From Aliivibrio sp. S4MY1 (GTDB lineage: Bacteria > Pseudomonadota > Gammaproteobacteria > Enterobacterales > Vibrionaceae): a DNA stretch of 64,000 nucleotides. The stretch is taken from assembly GCF_028765545.1 (NCBI RefSeq), contig NZ_JARACP010000003.1, positions 236,957-300,956 of the forward strand. The letters are read 5' to 3'. The notes under the pieces were generated by a model, which had not been told where the DNA came from, did not search any database, and worked only from the letters and a program-made list of their open reading frames with translations. A program made the position numbers and the translations under genes. Below, piece by piece: positions 10,062 to 21,321 of this stretch (position 1 is its first letter; every line of letters starts with the position of its first letter).

Positions 10062-11546
10062 ATGATGATGCAGTTATCTGAATTACTGTTGCCTTGGTGC
10101 GAGTTAAATCAATCTGTGACAATTTCATCTATGACATTGGACAGTCGTCAAGTTTCTCCAGGCTGTTTATTTGTAGCGATTAAAGGCCATGCCGTTGATG
10201 GTCGTCTATTTATTTCATCTGCGATTGAGCAAGGCGCTGTGGCGGTTATTGCTGACGCTGATGAAGAAAATATTGCTGGGACGGTAAAGGTTATCGATAA
10301 AGCGATTGTTGTTTACATTGATTCCCTTTATACACAGTTAAGTGCGATTGCAGGAGTTTTCTATCAAGCCGATAAGAGAAGCATGCAACTCGTTGGTATT
10401 ACCGGTACTAATGGTAAAACAACGATTTCTCAGATCATTGCTCAATGGACGACATTATTAGGTCAACCTGCCGCAGTAATGGGGACCACTGGTAACGGAT
10501 TATTATCAGATTTGAAACCTGCTGTGAACACCACGGGCAGTCCAATTGAAATACAACAAACACTGACGGAGCTTGAGAATATCGGAGCTAAACTGACGGC
10601 ATTAGAAGTGTCGTCTCATGGTTTGGTTCAAGGGCGTGTTAATGCGCTGTCTTTTGATGCTGCCGTATTTACGAACTTAAGCCGTGACCATCTTGATTAC
10701 CATGGTGATATGGCAAATTATGCTGAAGCTAAAAAGTTACTTTTTACTTCTCATAGCCCAAAACACTCAATCATCAATGCGGATGATCAAGTGGGTTGTC
10801 AATGGCTAAAAGAGATGCCTCATGCCGTCGCGGCTTCTTTAAATGAAGAAAACATCTCTTTTCATTCTGGTAAGAAAGTATTTGCGACATCAGTTGTTTA
10901 TTCAACCGAAGGCATAAAGCTTTCAATCTCTTCTGATTGGGGTGATGTTGCTTTTTCTGTGCCTTTGATTGGGGCATTTAACGCGAGCAATATTCTCGTT
11001 GCTTTCGCGACACTTCTTTCTCTTGATTATGACATCCAAGCTTTAGCTCAAACAGCGTCTCAGCTGAATGCGGTTATTGGCAGAATGGAGTTGTTTACTG
11101 CAGATAATAAAGCCAAAGTGGTTGTGGATTATGCGCATACGCCTGATGCTTTAGATAAAGCGTTGCAAGCATTACGAGTTCATTGTGAAGGTAAACTTTG
11201 GTGTATTTTCGGTTGCGGTGGTGATAGAGATACAGGTAAACGACCAATGATGGCAAGTATTGCTGAGCAACAAGCGGATGTGGTCATTCTTAGTGATGAT
11301 AACCCTCGTTCAGAAGATCCAAGTTTAATTACTGATAACATGTTAGCAGGATTAAAAACACCAGAATTAGCACATGTTATTCATGACCGTTTTAAAGCTT
11401 GTCAGTTTGCATTATCTCAAGCAAATGAGAACGATATCATTTTACTCGCAGGTAAAGGGCACGAAGATTATCAGGTATTAGCCGATAAGACCGTTCATTA
11501 CTCGGATCGTGAAACGGCACAAAAATTATTAGGGCTACAATCATGA
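10062..11546 (+). CDS. murE: UDP-MurNAc-tripeptide synthetase (adds meso-diaminopimelate)
   Basis: MurE adds meso-DAP to UDP-MurNAc-L-Ala-D-Glu in the cytoplasm, using ATP. The 494-residue protein has the Mur ligase P-loop GTNGKT (115-120), the central-domain DYAHTPDAL motif and the DNPRSEDP signature that identifies DAP rather than lysine specificity. Three consecutive ATG codons start at 10062; the third (10068) has the best spacing from the AGGA at 10056, so up to two N-terminal residues may be wrong. It ends inside the start of murF. Confidence 0.97.
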   Translation: MMMQLSELLLPWCELNQSVTISSMTLDSRQVSPGCLFVAIKGHAVDGRLFISSAIEQGAVAVIADADEENIAGTVKVIDKAIVVYIDSLYTQLSAIAGVFYQADKRSMQLVGITGTNGKTTISQIIAQWTTLLGQPAAVMGTTGNGLLSDLKPAVNTTGSPIEIQQTLTELENIGAKLTALEVSSHGLVQGRVNALSFDAAVFTNLSRDHLDYHGDMANYAEAKKLLFTSHSPKHSIINADDQVGCQWLKEMPHAVAASLNEENISFHSGKKVFATSVVYSTEGIKLSISSDWGDVAFSVPLIGAFNASNILVAFATLLSLDYDIQALAQTASQLNAVIGRMELFTADNKAKVVVDYAHTPDALDKALQALRVHCEGKLWCIFGCGGDRDTGKRPMMASIAEQQADVVILSDDNPRSEDPSLITDNMLAGLKTPELAHVIHDRFKACQFALSQANENDIILLAGKGHEDYQVLADKTVHYSDRETAQKLLGLQS

Positions 11547-12901
11547 TAACTATGTTACTTAGCGAAATAGCAAAAGCGTGTGATGGGCGTTTGGTTGGGA
11601 CGGATTGTCAAATATCATCAGTATCAACAGACAGTCGACATATTGATGAACAAGGGCTTTTTGTTGCTCTTATCGGTGAACGCTTTGATGCCCATGATTT
11701 TATACCAGCAGTACAAGAGCAAGGCGCAAGCGCTCTTCTTGTATCAAAAAAAGTTGATACTTCACTTCCTCAAGTAATTGTTTCTGATACGCAAAAAGCG
11801 CTAGGCTTAATGGCGAAACACGTACATCAGGTTTGTCATACTTTTACGTTTTCCTTAACAGGTAGTTGTGGCAAAACCACAGTAAAAGAGATGCTCGCTT
11901 CTATTTTAACTCGCTCTGGTGAAGTTTTAGCAACCGCTGGTAACTTTAATAATGAGATCGGCGTTCCGTTAACGTTATTACGTTCTCAACCAAGTAATGA
12001 TTTTGCCGTTATCGAATTGGGCGCAAATCATCAAAATGAAATCTCATACACAACTCAATTAGCTCAACCCAATGTTGCTCTGGTTAATAATATCGCGGCA
12101 GCGCATTTAGAAGGGTTTGGTTCAATTGAAGGAGTAGCAAAAGCAAAGGGTGAGATTTTTGAGGGGCTACAAGAAAACGGAACCGCTATTTATAATTTAG
12201 ATAGCAATGGTTTACCAAAGTGGTCTTCGTTATTTGAAGGTAAAAAAGTATTTAGTTTTGCTATGAGTAACTCTAGTGCTGATTTTTATGCTTCAAATAT
12301 TGAAATAAATGGCATGGGTGAACCAAGTTTTCAAATCAATACGCCTCAAGGAAGTACTCAAGTTTCTTTAGGCATTATTGGTAAGCATAATGTAGTCAAT
12401 GCAGTTGCTGCTGCGGCTTTAGCGATTCAAGCTAACGCGTCACTAGATGATATTCAACAAGGGCTACAACAGTTGAGTAGCGTGAAAGGGCGTGTTGCCG
12501 TTGAAACGTTAGGATCTGGTTTGAAAGTTATTGATGATACTTACAATGCTAGCGTTCCTGCGATGAAAGCAGCAGTGGATTTACTGAGTGGGTTTAAAGG
12601 CCAACGTTGGCTTGTTTTAGGTAATATGGCCGAGCTAGGTGAAGAAAGCCTTGCACTTCATCGTGAAGTTGGGGAATATGCTGCCCCATATCAATTTGAG
12701 CAAGTAGTGACATTTGGTGATGACACAAAAGTGATTAGTGAGCTATGTAATGGCCGCCATTTCGAAACGCGTTCTGATTTGAACGCCTACTTACTTAAAG
12801 AATTACAATCTATTAAACATAATGAGGTTACCGTGCTAGTTAAAGGTGCCAACAGTTCACGAATGAGCGAAGTGGTTTCTGCTCTTAAGGAGTGTCAATA
12901 A
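11543..12901 (+). CDS. murF: UDP-MurNAc-pentapeptide synthetase (adds D-Ala-D-Ala)
   Basis: MurF ligates D-alanyl-D-alanine to the UDP-MurNAc-tripeptide, the last cytoplasmic step before the lipid stage. The 452-residue product has the P-loop GSCGKT (107-112), [14 protein letters not shown] and the [13 protein letters not shown] motif of the family. The start overlaps murE by 4 bases and the stop overlaps the mraY start by one. The D-Ala-D-Ala ligase that feeds it (ddl) is not in this cluster. Confidence 0.97.
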   Translation: MITMLLSEIAKACDGRLVGTDCQISSVSTDSRHIDEQGLFVALIGERFDAHDFIPAVQEQGASALLVSKKVDTSLPQVIVSDTQKALGLMAKHVHQVCHTFTFSLTGSCGKTTVKEMLASILTRSGEVLATAGNFNNEIGVPLTLLRSQPSNDFAVIELGANHQNEISYTTQLAQPNVALVNNIAAAHLEGFGSIEGVAKAKGEIFEGLQENGTAIYNLDSNGLPKWSSLFEGKKVFSFAMSNSSADFYASNIEINGMGEPSFQINTPQGSTQVSLGIIGKHNVVNAVAAAALAIQANASLDDIQQGLQQLSSVKGRVAVETLGSGLKVIDDTYNASVPAMKAAVDLLSGFKGQRWLVLGNMAELGEESLALHREVGEYAAPYQFEQVVTFGDDTKVISELCNGRHFETRSDLNAYLLKELQSIKHNEVTVLVKGANSSRMSEVVSALKECQ

Positions 12902-13983
12902 TGATTATTTGGTTATCCAATTTTCTAGAGCAATATTTTCCATTTTTCCGCCTATTTGAATATTTAAGCTTTAGAGCCATTTTAAGTATTATCACAGCAT
13001 TAACCATTTCTCTTTGGATGGGGCCGAAATTAATTAAATGGTTACAAAACCTACAAATCGGTCAAGTTGTACGTGATGATGGTCCTGAATCGCATTTCAG
13101 TAAACGTGGTACACCAACCATGGGCGGTATCATGATTCTTACTGCGATTACGGTGACCGTATTCTTGTGGGCAGATCTGACAAACCCTTATGTATGGGCG
13201 GTAATGTTCGTATTGCTAGGTTATGGTGCCGTTGGTTTTGTTGATGACTATCGTAAAGTTGTTCGTAAAAACACCGATGGTTTGATTGCTCGTTGGAAGT
13301 ACTTTTGGCAATCAGCAATTGCGTTAGTGGTTGCTTTTGCTTTATATGCTTACGGTAAAGATACGGCTGCAACACAGTTAGTGGTTCCTTTCTTTAAAGA
13401 AATAATGCCTCAACTTGGCCTTGCTTATATCCTTCTGACTTATTTTGTTATTGTGGGTACAAGTAATGCGGTGAACTTAACCGATGGTCTTGATGGTTTA
13501 GCTATCATGCCTACGGTATTCGTTGCTGCTGGTTTTGCCTTTATTGCATGGGCTACTGGTAATGTACAGTTTGCGAATTACTTACATATTCCACACATCC
13601 CACAAGCAAGTGAGTTAGTGGTTGTGTGTGCTGCGATTGTTGGGGCCGGTTTTGGTTTCTTATGGTTTAACACATACCCAGCACAAGTATTTATGGGCGA
13701 TGTAGGTTCATTAGCGCTTGGTGGTGCATTAGGTACGATTGCGGTGTTAGTTCGTCAAGAGTTCCTATTGGTTATCATGGGTGGTGTATTCGTTGTTGAA
13801 ACCTTATCGGTAATTTTACAAGTAGGTTCATATAAACTACGTGGTCAGCGTATCTTCCGTATGGCACCAATCCATCACCATTATGAGTTAAAAGGCTGGC
13901 CAGAGCCTCGCGTTATTGTGCGTTTCTGGATTATTTCTATGTTATTGGTTCTTATTGCATTAGCGACATTGAAGGTACGTTAA
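12901..13983 (+). CDS. mraY: Phospho-MurNAc-pentapeptide translocase (lipid I synthase)
   Basis: MraY transfers phospho-MurNAc-pentapeptide to undecaprenyl phosphate in the inner membrane, making lipid I. From the ATG at 12901 the product has 360 residues, the same as E. coli, with about ten membrane helices. Conserved cytoplasmic motifs are visible: [21 protein letters not shown] and the histidine-rich [19 protein letters not shown] at 12887-12892 sets the start; a GTG nine bases earlier lies within that site and is unlikely. Confidence 0.97.
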   Translation: MIIWLSNFLEQYFPFFRLFEYLSFRAILSIITALTISLWMGPKLIKWLQNLQIGQVVRDDGPESHFSKRGTPTMGGIMILTAITVTVFLWADLTNPYVWAVMFVLLGYGAVGFVDDYRKVVRKNTDGLIARWKYFWQSAIALVVAFALYAYGKDTAATQLVVPFFKEIMPQLGLAYILLTYFVIVGTSNAVNLTDGLDGLAIMPTVFVAAGFAFIAWATGNVQFANYLHIPHIPQASELVVVCAAIVGAGFGFLWFNTYPAQVFMGDVGSLALGGALGTIAVLVRQEFLLVIMGGVFVVETLSVILQVGSYKLRGQRIFRMAPIHHHYELKGWPEPRVIVRFWIISMLLVLIALATLKVR

Positions 13984-13984
13984 T

Positions 13985-15307
13985 ATGAGTGGTTTTGGTG
14001 GTGTAAAAAATGTTGTAGTGGTTGGCTTAGGCATGACAGGTTTGTCTGTCGTTAAGCATTTACTGAGACAGCCTGAAGCGTTAACAATTAAAGTGATTGA
14101 TACTCGTGATACACCGCCAGGCCATGACCAATTGCCTGAAAATGTAGAGTTGTATTCTGGAGAATGGCAACAAGATTGGTTGATTAACGCCGATCTGATT
14201 GTAACGAACCCTGGAATCGCCTTAGCTTCACCTCAACTGAAGCCTGCAATGGATAAAGGAATTCAGATTGTTGGTGACATCGAGTTATTTGCTTGGGCGG
14301 TGAATGCGCCTGTTATTGCGATTACCGGTTCTAATGGCAAAAGTACGGTGACCGATCTCACCGGAGAAATGGCAAAAGCAGCAGGAGTAAAAACCGCTGT
14401 TGGAGGAAACATAGGCTTTGCGGCGCTTGATTTATTAGATCAAGATGCTGAGCTTTATGTTCTTGAGCTTTCGAGCTTCCAACTTGAAACAACCTCTACA
14501 TTAAAACTGAAAGCGGCTGCATTTTTGAACTTATCTGAAGATCATATGGACCGCTATCAAGGCATGGCTGATTATCGTCAAGCTAAGCTGCGTATCTTTG
14601 CTCATGCAGAGGTAGGTATTGTTAACCGTGACGATAAACAAACTTACCCTGATGTTGAAAAAACAGTAAAAAGTTTTGGGTTTGATCAAGGTGATTATGG
14701 CTGCATTGAAAAAGAAGGTACAGAGTATTTAGCAAAAGACTCAGTGTCAATTATTGCAGCGAGTGAATTAGGGTTAGTTGGAAAACACAATATAGCAAAC
14801 GCCTTAGTCGCTATCGCTTTACTTGATGCCGTGGGCATTAATATTAAATCTACACTCGATACATTAAGAACTTACAATGGATTGACACATAGATGTCAGG
14901 TTGTCGCTGATAATGGCGGTATTCGTTGGGTTAATGATTCAAAGGCGACCAATGTGGCAAGTACGTTAGCCGCATTATCTGGTTTAAATATCGATGGAAA
15001 GCTGCACCTCTTGGTTGGTGGTGTTGGTAAAGGTGCTGATTTTTCAGAGCTATCTCCTGCATTAAAAGCGCTTGATTTAATGATGTATTGTTTTGGAGAA
15101 GATGGTCCTCAATTTATTCCATTAGATCCACGCTCTGGCTTATTCCAAACTATGGATGAAGCATTAGCATCCCTTTTTCCAACACTAAATGCAGGCGATA
15201 TGGTGATGCTTTCTCCTGCGTGTGCAAGTTTTGATCAGTACGCAAATTTCATGGCTAGAGGTGATGCTTTCACTCAACTAGCAAAACAGTATTCAGCTGA
15301 GAGTTAA
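13985..15307 (+). CDS. murD: UDP-MurNAc-L-alanine:D-glutamate ligase
   Basis: MurD adds D-glutamate to UDP-MurNAc-L-Ala with ATP. The 440-residue protein has the dinucleotide-like N-terminal [17 protein letters not shown], the P-loop GSNGKS (115-120), ELSSFQLE and the WVNDSKATN motif in the order typical of the family. It begins one base after mraY ends and finishes two bases before the ftsW start. Confidence 0.97.
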   Translation: MSGFGGVKNVVVVGLGMTGLSVVKHLLRQPEALTIKVIDTRDTPPGHDQLPENVELYSGEWQQDWLINADLIVTNPGIALASPQLKPAMDKGIQIVGDIELFAWAVNAPVIAITGSNGKSTVTDLTGEMAKAAGVKTAVGGNIGFAALDLLDQDAELYVLELSSFQLETTSTLKLKAAAFLNLSEDHMDRYQGMADYRQAKLRIFAHAEVGIVNRDDKQTYPDVEKTVKSFGFDQGDYGCIEKEGTEYLAKDSVSIIAASELGLVGKHNIANALVAIALLDAVGINIKSTLDTLRTYNGLTHRCQVVADNGGIRWVNDSKATNVASTLAALSGLNIDGKLHLLVGGVGKGADFSELSPALKALDLMMYCFGEDGPQFIPLDPRSGLFQTMDEALASLFPTLNAGDMVMLSPACASFDQYANFMARGDAFTQLAKQYSAES

Positions 15308-15309
15308 TT

Positions 15310-16512
15310 TTGATAATTGATCGTATTAAACAATGGGCATCTCCAGTTCAAGACTGGTGTTTAACGCCATCACCTAAAGTCATGTTTGATCGTCAGTTGA
15401 TTTGGATTGCACTTGGCTTGATGCTTACTGGATTGGTAATGGTTGGTTCAGCCTCTTTTCCTATTAGTACGCGCTTAACGGATCAGCCATTTCATTTTAT
15501 GATGCGACACATGTTATTTGTATGTTTAGCGCTTGGTGCTTCATCGGTTGTACTACGCATTAAACTGGATGATTGGTTGAAATACAGTATGTTGCTACTG
15601 TTTATTTCATTTGCATTATTGGCCGCTGTTTTAGTGGTGGGTAAATCCGTAAATGGTGCCGCTCGTTGGCTACCATTGGGCATATTTAACTTACAGCCTG
15701 CAGAAGTTGCAAAACTTTCTTTATTTGTTTTCATTGCGGGGTATCTTGTTCGTCGCCACGGCGAGGTGAGAGATAGTTTTAAAGGGTTTGTGAAACCATT
15801 AGTGGTATTGATTGGTCTTGCTTTTTTCTTACTATTACAACCCGATTTAGGAACAACCATTGTAATGTTTGTTACTACCATTGGAATGCTATTTATTGCT
15901 GGGGCTAAGTTATGGCAATTTATCGCACTTGTAATGAGTGGTATTTCGTTAGTGATTGTTTTGATCATTGCAGAACCTTATCGTATGCGTCGTGTCACCT
16001 CTTTTTTAGACCCGTGGCAAGATCCATTTGGTAGTGGTTATCAGCTGACTCAATCCCTGATGGCTTTTGGGCGAGGAGGTTGGTTTGGGGAAGGTCTTGG
16101 TAACTCAATTCAGAAACTAGAATACTTACCAGAAGCGCATACTGACTTTGTTTTTGCGGTTATTGCAGAAGAATTAGGGTTTGTAGGTGTTACTCTTGTT
16201 TTAGTATTAATTTTTGCGTTAGTACTAAAAGCGTTACTTATTGGACGTAAATGCTTGCAGCATGACCAGCGTTTTGGTGGATTCCTAGCTTTTGGTATTG
16301 GTATTTGGTTTGCTTTCCAGACTTTGGTAAACGTAGGTGCAGCGGCGGGTATCGTTCCAACCAAAGGGTTAACGTTGCCACTCATCAGTTATGGTGGTTC
16401 CAGTTTAATTATTATGTCGATAGCGGTGTCGCTGCTTATTCGAATTGATCATGAATGTCGGGTCTTTTTAGAAAACGAGCCTCCACGGAGCGAAAATGAA
16501 GAACAAAAATAA
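15310..16512 (+). CDS. ftsW: Septal peptidoglycan polymerase FtsW (SEDS family)
   Basis: FtsW is the SEDS-family glycosyltransferase that polymerises septal lipid II together with FtsI. The 400-residue frame has about ten membrane helices and the SEDS signatures [19 protein letters not shown] and [20 protein letters not shown]. No ATG precedes the conserved domain until MFDRQLIW at about residue 25, so a TTG at 15310, preceded by GAGAG, is the probable start. The 3' end overlaps murG by 17 bases. Confidence 0.95.
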   Translation: MIIDRIKQWASPVQDWCLTPSPKVMFDRQLIWIALGLMLTGLVMVGSASFPISTRLTDQPFHFMMRHMLFVCLALGASSVVLRIKLDDWLKYSMLLLFISFALLAAVLVVGKSVNGAARWLPLGIFNLQPAEVAKLSLFVFIAGYLVRRHGEVRDSFKGFVKPLVVLIGLAFFLLLQPDLGTTIVMFVTTIGMLFIAGAKLWQFIALVMSGISLVIVLIIAEPYRMRRVTSFLDPWQDPFGSGYQLTQSLMAFGRGGWFGEGLGNSIQKLEYLPEAHTDFVFAVIAEELGFVGVTLVLVLIFALVLKALLIGRKCLQHDQRFGGFLAFGIGIWFAFQTLVNVGAAAGIVPTKGLTLPLISYGGSSLIIMSIAVSLLIRIDHECRVFLENEPPRSENEEQK

Positions 16513-17560
16513 ACGTTTATTAGTGATGGCTGGTGGTACTGGTGGGCACGTGTTTCCTGGTTTAGCCGTAGCGAAGCAACTTCAAAGTGAAGGTTGGGAA
16601 ATTCGTTGGCTAGGAACAGAAGACAGAATGGAGGCGGATTTAGTACCAAAACATGGTATTGAAATCGACTTTATTAAAGTAAAAGGGTTGCGTGGGCAAG
16701 GTATAAAAAAATTGCTTGCCGCACCCTTTCAGATTTTAGGTGCAATTTCTCAAGCAAAAAAACACATTAAAGCGTGGCAGCCTGATGTTGTTCTTGGCAT
16801 GGGCGGTTATGTAAGTGGGCCAGGTGGTATTGCTGCATGGTTATCTGGTATTCCAGTGGTATTGCATGAGCAAAATGCCGTTGCAGGGTTAACCAATCAA
16901 TGGTTATCTAAAATTGCAAAACGGGTTTTTCAGGCGTTTCCAGGAGCATTCCCAAATGCTGAGATCGTCGGAAATCCTGTACGTGAAGATGTATGCCAAT
17001 TACCTCATCCAAAAGAAAGATTTGCAGAGCGAACTGGCCCTATTCGTTTGTTAGTGATGGGAGGCAGTCAAGGTGCACGCATTCTAAATACGACCTTACC
17101 AGAAGCATTACCCCAGCTAAATCACGCTATTGAAATTTGGCATCAAGCAGGTAAAGGTAATCAAGACACCGTAAATCAAGCTTATAAGGATAGCGGTATT
17201 GCAGATGCTAAAGTGACAGAGTTCATTGATGATGTTGCAGAAGCTTATGCATGGGCTGATGTATTAGTTTGTCGTTCGGGTGCATTAACGGTATCTGAGG
17301 TTTCGGCAGCAGGGGTTGGTTCTGTATTTATTCCTTTTATGCATAAAGATCGCCAACAAGCATTAAACGCAGATCATCTCGTACAGTGTGGCGCAGCGCA
17401 AATGATTGAACAACAAGATTTAACAGTTAAAGGTTTGGTTGATACACTGAATGGTTTAGAACGAAAAGAATTATTAGAAATGGCATGTAATGCACGTAAG
17501 TCTGCGATTATTGACGCTGATGTGCGTGTTGCCAATGCGATTAAAGACCTCGCAAAATAA
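16496..17560 (+). CDS. murG: UDP-GlcNAc transferase making lipid II
   Basis: MurG transfers GlcNAc from UDP-GlcNAc to lipid I on the inner face of the cytoplasmic membrane, giving lipid II. The 354-residue GT-B protein has the N-terminal glycine loop [16 protein letters not shown] (residues 11-26), [18 protein letters not shown], the HEQNAVAG motif and [11 protein letters not shown] in the C-terminal domain. It starts within the end of ftsW. Confidence 0.97.
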   Translation: MKNKNKRLLVMAGGTGGHVFPGLAVAKQLQSEGWEIRWLGTEDRMEADLVPKHGIEIDFIKVKGLRGQGIKKLLAAPFQILGAISQAKKHIKAWQPDVVLGMGGYVSGPGGIAAWLSGIPVVLHEQNAVAGLTNQWLSKIAKRVFQAFPGAFPNAEIVGNPVREDVCQLPHPKERFAERTGPIRLLVMGGSQGARILNTTLPEALPQLNHAIEIWHQAGKGNQDTVNQAYKDSGIADAKVTEFIDDVAEAYAWADVLVCRSGALTVSEVSAAGVGSVFIPFMHKDRQQALNADHLVQCGAAQMIEQQDLTVKGLVDTLNGLERKELLEMACNARKSAIIDADVRVANAIKDLAK

Positions 17561-17578
17561 AAAGAATTGAGATTTAGA

Positions 17579-19042
17579 ATGATAAAAGATCAGAAACTGC
17601 AATTAGCTGAAATTAGAACCATGATCCCTGAAATGCGCCGCGTTGAATGTATTCACTTTGTCGGTATTGGTGGCGCAGGAATGAGTGGTATTGCTGAAGT
17701 ACTTCTAAACGAAGGCTATCACATTAGCGGTTCAGATATGGCTGAGAATACAGTCACGGTTCGTTTAGCTCAAAAAGGAGCGACGATATTTTCTGGACAT
17801 CAAGCAAGTAATGTAGAAAAAGCCAGTGTTGTGGTTGTATCTACTGCCATTGATCCAACGAATCCAGAAATTGTTGCAGCAAAAGAACATCGCATCCCAG
17901 TTATTCGTCGTGCTGAAATGTTAGCGGAACTCATGCGCTACCGTCATGGTATTGCGGTAGCGGGAACGCACGGTAAGACAACGACCACAGCATTAACCAC
18001 TCAGATTTATTCAGAAGCAGGGTTAGATCCAACATTTGTAAATGGCGGCTTGGTGAAAAATGCAGGTACAAATGCACGTTTAGGCTCTAGTCGATTCTTA
18101 ATTGCAGAAGCAGACGAGAGTGACGCGTCATTCTTACACTTACAGCCTATGGTAAGTATTGTCACTAATATTGAAGCTGACCACATGGATACCTATGGTG
18201 GTGACTTTGAAGTATTAAAACAAACGTTTATTGATTTTCTTCATAACTTACCATTCTATGGTCAAGCGGTAATGTGCATTGACGATAATGTGGTTAGAGA
18301 GTTATTACCACGAGTCAGTCGTCAAGTGATAACCTATGGTTTTTCAGAAGATGCTGATGTGCGTTTAATTAATTACCGTCAAGTTGGTCAGCAAAGTTTC
18401 TTCACAGTGCAGAGAAAAGAACGCACTGATTTAGATATTATTTTAAATATTCCAGGTAAGCACAATGCCTTGAATGCAACCGCAGCTATTGCTGTTGCAA
18501 CAGAGGAAGAAGTAGAAGATGAAGCGATTCTATCTGCACTTTTAAACTTCGAAGGTGCGGGGCGTCGTTTTGACCAACTTGGAGAGTTTGAAACAGGCAA
18601 TGGCTCGGCAATGTTAGTGGATGATTATGGTCACCATCCGACAGAAGTTGATGTAACGATTAAAGCAGCACGTGCTGGCTGGGCTGAAAAGCGCCTTGTT
18701 ATGATTTTCCAACCGCACCGCTATAGCCGAACTCGTGATTTATATGATGATTTTGCAAATGTCTTGGATAATGTTGACGTATTAATTATGCTTGATGTGT
18801 ATGCTGCTGGTGAAACCCCAATAGCAGGGGCTGATGGAAGATCTCTATGTCGAACCATTCGTGGTCGAGGAAAAATTGATCCTATCTTTGTACCAAATAT
18901 TGATGCATTACCTCCAGTGTTGGCAAATGTGATCCAAGAAGGCGATCTCGTGCTTACTCAAGGTGCTGGAGATGTAGGTAAATTAGCAAAGCAATTAGCA
19001 TCAATGAAATTAAATATTGAAACTATGCGTGAGTTTGGATAA
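17579..19042 (+). CDS. murC: UDP-MurNAc:L-alanine ligase
   Basis: MurC adds L-alanine to UDP-MurNAc, the first amino acid of the stem peptide. The product from the ATG at 17579 has 487 residues, with [18 protein letters not shown] near the N-terminus, the P-loop GTHGKT (129-134) and [11 protein letters not shown]. An in-frame TTG at 17567 would add four residues and is less likely. The gene ends at a 210-bp gap; many relatives carry ddlB there. Confidence 0.97.
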   Translation: MIKDQKLQLAEIRTMIPEMRRVECIHFVGIGGAGMSGIAEVLLNEGYHISGSDMAENTVTVRLAQKGATIFSGHQASNVEKASVVVVSTAIDPTNPEIVAAKEHRIPVIRRAEMLAELMRYRHGIAVAGTHGKTTTTALTTQIYSEAGLDPTFVNGGLVKNAGTNARLGSSRFLIAEADESDASFLHLQPMVSIVTNIEADHMDTYGGDFEVLKQTFIDFLHNLPFYGQAVMCIDDNVVRELLPRVSRQVITYGFSEDADVRLINYRQVGQQSFFTVQRKERTDLDIILNIPGKHNALNATAAIAVATEEEVEDEAILSALLNFEGAGRRFDQLGEFETGNGSAMLVDDYGHHPTEVDVTIKAARAGWAEKRLVMIFQPHRYSRTRDLYDDFANVLDNVDVLIMLDVYAAGETPIAGADGRSLCRTIRGRGKIDPIFVPNIDALPPVLANVIQEGDLVLTQGAGDVGKLAKQLASMKLNIETMREFG

Positions 19043-19252
19043 TTATTGTTTAATTAGTTAGAACTTCTAATAAAAATACGAATAATGAGATAGAATCCTT
19101 ATTGTATTAATAATATCCTATTAGAAGTTAGGATAGAGGGCTTTTGAGCCCTATACTTATTAGATGAAATTTGTTTTATCGCCCTCAAAGTATAATAAAT
19201 TGGTATAGTTTATTGTAGATGGCGTTATATATTGGCTCTGTTGTGAAAGAAT
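19043..19252 (+). promoter_or_regulatory. Structured AT-rich gap between murC and ftsQ
   Basis: This is the only large gap inside the dcw cluster and contains no plausible gene. It holds an 11-bp perfect inverted repeat (AACTTCTAATA at 19062-19072, TATTAGAAGTT at 19119-19129) enclosing a smaller TTATT/AATAA stem, then a 6-bp stem AGGGCT / AGCCCT at 19137-19152 without a T-run, and an ATTGGTAT motif at 19199. It may house a promoter for ftsQAZ; I could not define -35/-10 boxes with confidence. Confidence 0.5.
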
Positions 19253-20011
19253 ATGATTAAGACGGTCAAAATGAATACTTCATTTGATAAAGAAAAAGTA
19301 AGAAAACACCTTCCTGGTGGGCTCTTTCTTTCTTTAGTCGTAATTATTTCATTATGGCTTGTTATCTCAACAGTGAGTTGGATGACAGATGAAGACAGAT
19401 TGCCTTTATCTCATATGATTATTCAAGGTCAATTAAAACACATTACGGCAGATGATATTCGCGAAGCCATTGATTCAATGGATTCTATTGGGACGTTTAT
19501 GACCCAAGATGTGAATAAATTGCAAGATGCATTATTGTCTTTGCCTTGGATCGCCCAAGTTTCTGTTCGTAAGCAGTGGCCTGAAACGATTAAAGTGTTC
19601 GTTGTTGAGCACCAACCAGAAGCAACTTGGAATAACAACGTTATTGTTAATCCCGAAGGCGTTGTATTTAATGCGCCAATGAGCGATTTATTAGAGCCAA
19701 AACCTGCTTTATTTGGACCAGAAACGAGCAGCAAAGAAGTGCTCGCCTTTTGGCATCAGTTACAAAAGCAATTTGCTCCGTTAAATATAACGGTTCACAG
19801 TGTCGCATTGACAGATAGATTGTCTTGGCAAGTGGTTTTAGATAACGGTATACGACTAGAGCTTGGTCGTGACGCTAGAGAAGAAAGAGTCAATCGTTTT
19901 GTTGCTCTATATAAGCAATTAACAGATAAAAAAAATTCGATAGATTATATAGATCTTCGTTACGATACAGGTGCTGCCGTTGGGTGGAAACCTGATGATG
20001 TTGAAGATTAA
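19253..20011 (+). CDS. ftsQ: Cell division protein FtsQ
   Basis: FtsQ is the scaffold of the FtsQLB complex, linking early and late divisome proteins. The 252-residue protein has a short cytoplasmic segment, one membrane helix (about residues 22-43), a POTRA domain beginning near LPLSHMIIQGQLKHI and the FtsQ beta domain ending DLRYDTGAAVGWKP. The ATG at 19253 is preceded by GAAAGA; a second ATG at 19271 lacks a good binding site. It is the first gene after the structured gap. Confidence 0.95.
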   Translation: MIKTVKMNTSFDKEKVRKHLPGGLFLSLVVIISLWLVISTVSWMTDEDRLPLSHMIIQGQLKHITADDIREAIDSMDSIGTFMTQDVNKLQDALLSLPWIAQVSVRKQWPETIKVFVVEHQPEATWNNNVIVNPEGVVFNAPMSDLLEPKPALFGPETSSKEVLAFWHQLQKQFAPLNITVHSVALTDRLSWQVVLDNGIRLELGRDAREERVNRFVALYKQLTDKKNSIDYIDLRYDTGAAVGWKPDDVED

Positions 20012-20025
20012 AGAAGAGAATTGAC

Positions 20026-21288
20026 ATGAGTAAAACGCCAGAAGGCAGTATTATTGTTGGTTTAGATATCGGTACAAACAAAGTATCAGCGTTAGTTGGT
20101 GAAGTTTTACCCGATGGCCAAGTGAGCGTTATTGGCTCTGGTTCATGTCCCTCAAGAGGAATGGATAAAGGTGGTGTGAATGATCTTGAATCGGTAGTTA
20201 AATCGGTTCAAAGAGCGATTGATCAAGCCGAATTGATGGCTGAATGCACCATTACCTCCGTGTTTATTTCTTTATCTGGTAAGCATATAGCTAGCCAAAT
20301 AGAGAAAGGAATGGGATCTATTTCTGAAGAAGAAGTAACTCAAGATGACATGGACAGTGTTATTCATACAGCAAAATCAGTAAAGATTGGTGATGAACAA
20401 CGCACCTTGCATGTGATACCTCAAGAGTTCTCCATTGATGTGCAAAAAGGCATTCGAAACCCTATTGGCTTATCGGGAATGAGAATGGAAGTAAGTGTTC
20501 ACCTTATTACATGTCATAATGATATGGCGCGTAACATCGTAAAAGCAGTAGAGCGTTGTGGCTTGAAAGTTGAGCATGTTATATTCTCAGGCTTAGCATC
20601 AAGTAATGCAGTTATTACAGAAGATGAGCGCGATCTTGGGGTTTGTGTTGTCGATATTGGCGCAGGGACGATGGATATCGCCATTTGGACGGATGGTTCA
20701 TTGCGTCATGCTGAAGTACTTCCTTATGCAGGTAATGCAGTAACCAGTGATATTGCTTATGCTTTTGGTACGCCCTTTAACGATGCTGAAAAATTAAAAG
20801 TTAAATACGGTTGTGCTATTAGTGAACACATTAATCGTGATGAAACGGTTAACGTTCCAAGTGTTGGTGGTCGACCATCAAGAAGTTTACAGCGAAGAAT
20901 GCTAGCGGAAGTTATCGAACCGAGGTATTCTGAACTGCTAGGCCTTGTAAACCAGCGTATTCTTGCTATTCAAGACAAATTACGCGCTGAAGGAACAAAG
21001 CATCACCTTGCTGCTGGTATTGTATTAACTGGTGGTGGGTCGCAGATTGAAGGTTTGGTAGATTGCGCTGAGCGTGTTTTCCAGACACAGGTTAGGATAG
21101 GTCAACCTTTAGAGGTTGCGGGCCTAACTGATTATGTAAAAGAACCTTATCAAGCAACAGCGGTAGGACTTTTACATTACGGTAAAGAAAGTCAGCTGCA
21201 TGACGATGAAGATTATGTGCCAAGTAAGCACCAATCTTTCACAACCGTAATAAAGAAATTTAAAAATTGGATACTAAAAGAGTTTTAA
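20026..21288 (+). CDS. ftsA: Actin-like Z-ring tether FtsA
   Basis: FtsA is an actin homologue that binds ATP, polymerises and tethers FtsZ to the inner membrane. The 420-residue product shows the phosphate-1 motif VGLDIGTNKVSALVGE (about residues 11-26), phosphate-2 VVDIGAGTMDIAIW and the adenosine motif IVLTGGGSQIEGL. It ends with a basic amphipathic tail (FTTVIKKFKNWILKEF), the membrane-targeting helix of the family. It lies 14 bases after ftsQ. Confidence 0.97.
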   Translation: MSKTPEGSIIVGLDIGTNKVSALVGEVLPDGQVSVIGSGSCPSRGMDKGGVNDLESVVKSVQRAIDQAELMAECTITSVFISLSGKHIASQIEKGMGSISEEEVTQDDMDSVIHTAKSVKIGDEQRTLHVIPQEFSIDVQKGIRNPIGLSGMRMEVSVHLITCHNDMARNIVKAVERCGLKVEHVIFSGLASSNAVITEDERDLGVCVVDIGAGTMDIAIWTDGSLRHAEVLPYAGNAVTSDIAYAFGTPFNDAEKLKVKYGCAISEHINRDETVNVPSVGGRPSRSLQRRMLAEVIEPRYSELLGLVNQRILAIQDKLRAEGTKHHLAAGIVLTGGGSQIEGLVDCAERVFQTQVRIGQPLEVAGLTDYVKEPYQATAVGLLHYGKESQLHDDEDYVPSKHQSFTTVIKKFKNWILKEF

Positions 21289-21321
21289 CCTGAAGCGAAC
21301 AGGAAGAAACGGAGAGAACAG

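Noticed and set aside
15492..15968. 158-residue minus-strand open frame inside ftsW
   Set aside because: It is the complement of a well-conserved membrane protein frame; composition (many Asn, Thr, Ile, Lys) is typical of an antisense shadow.
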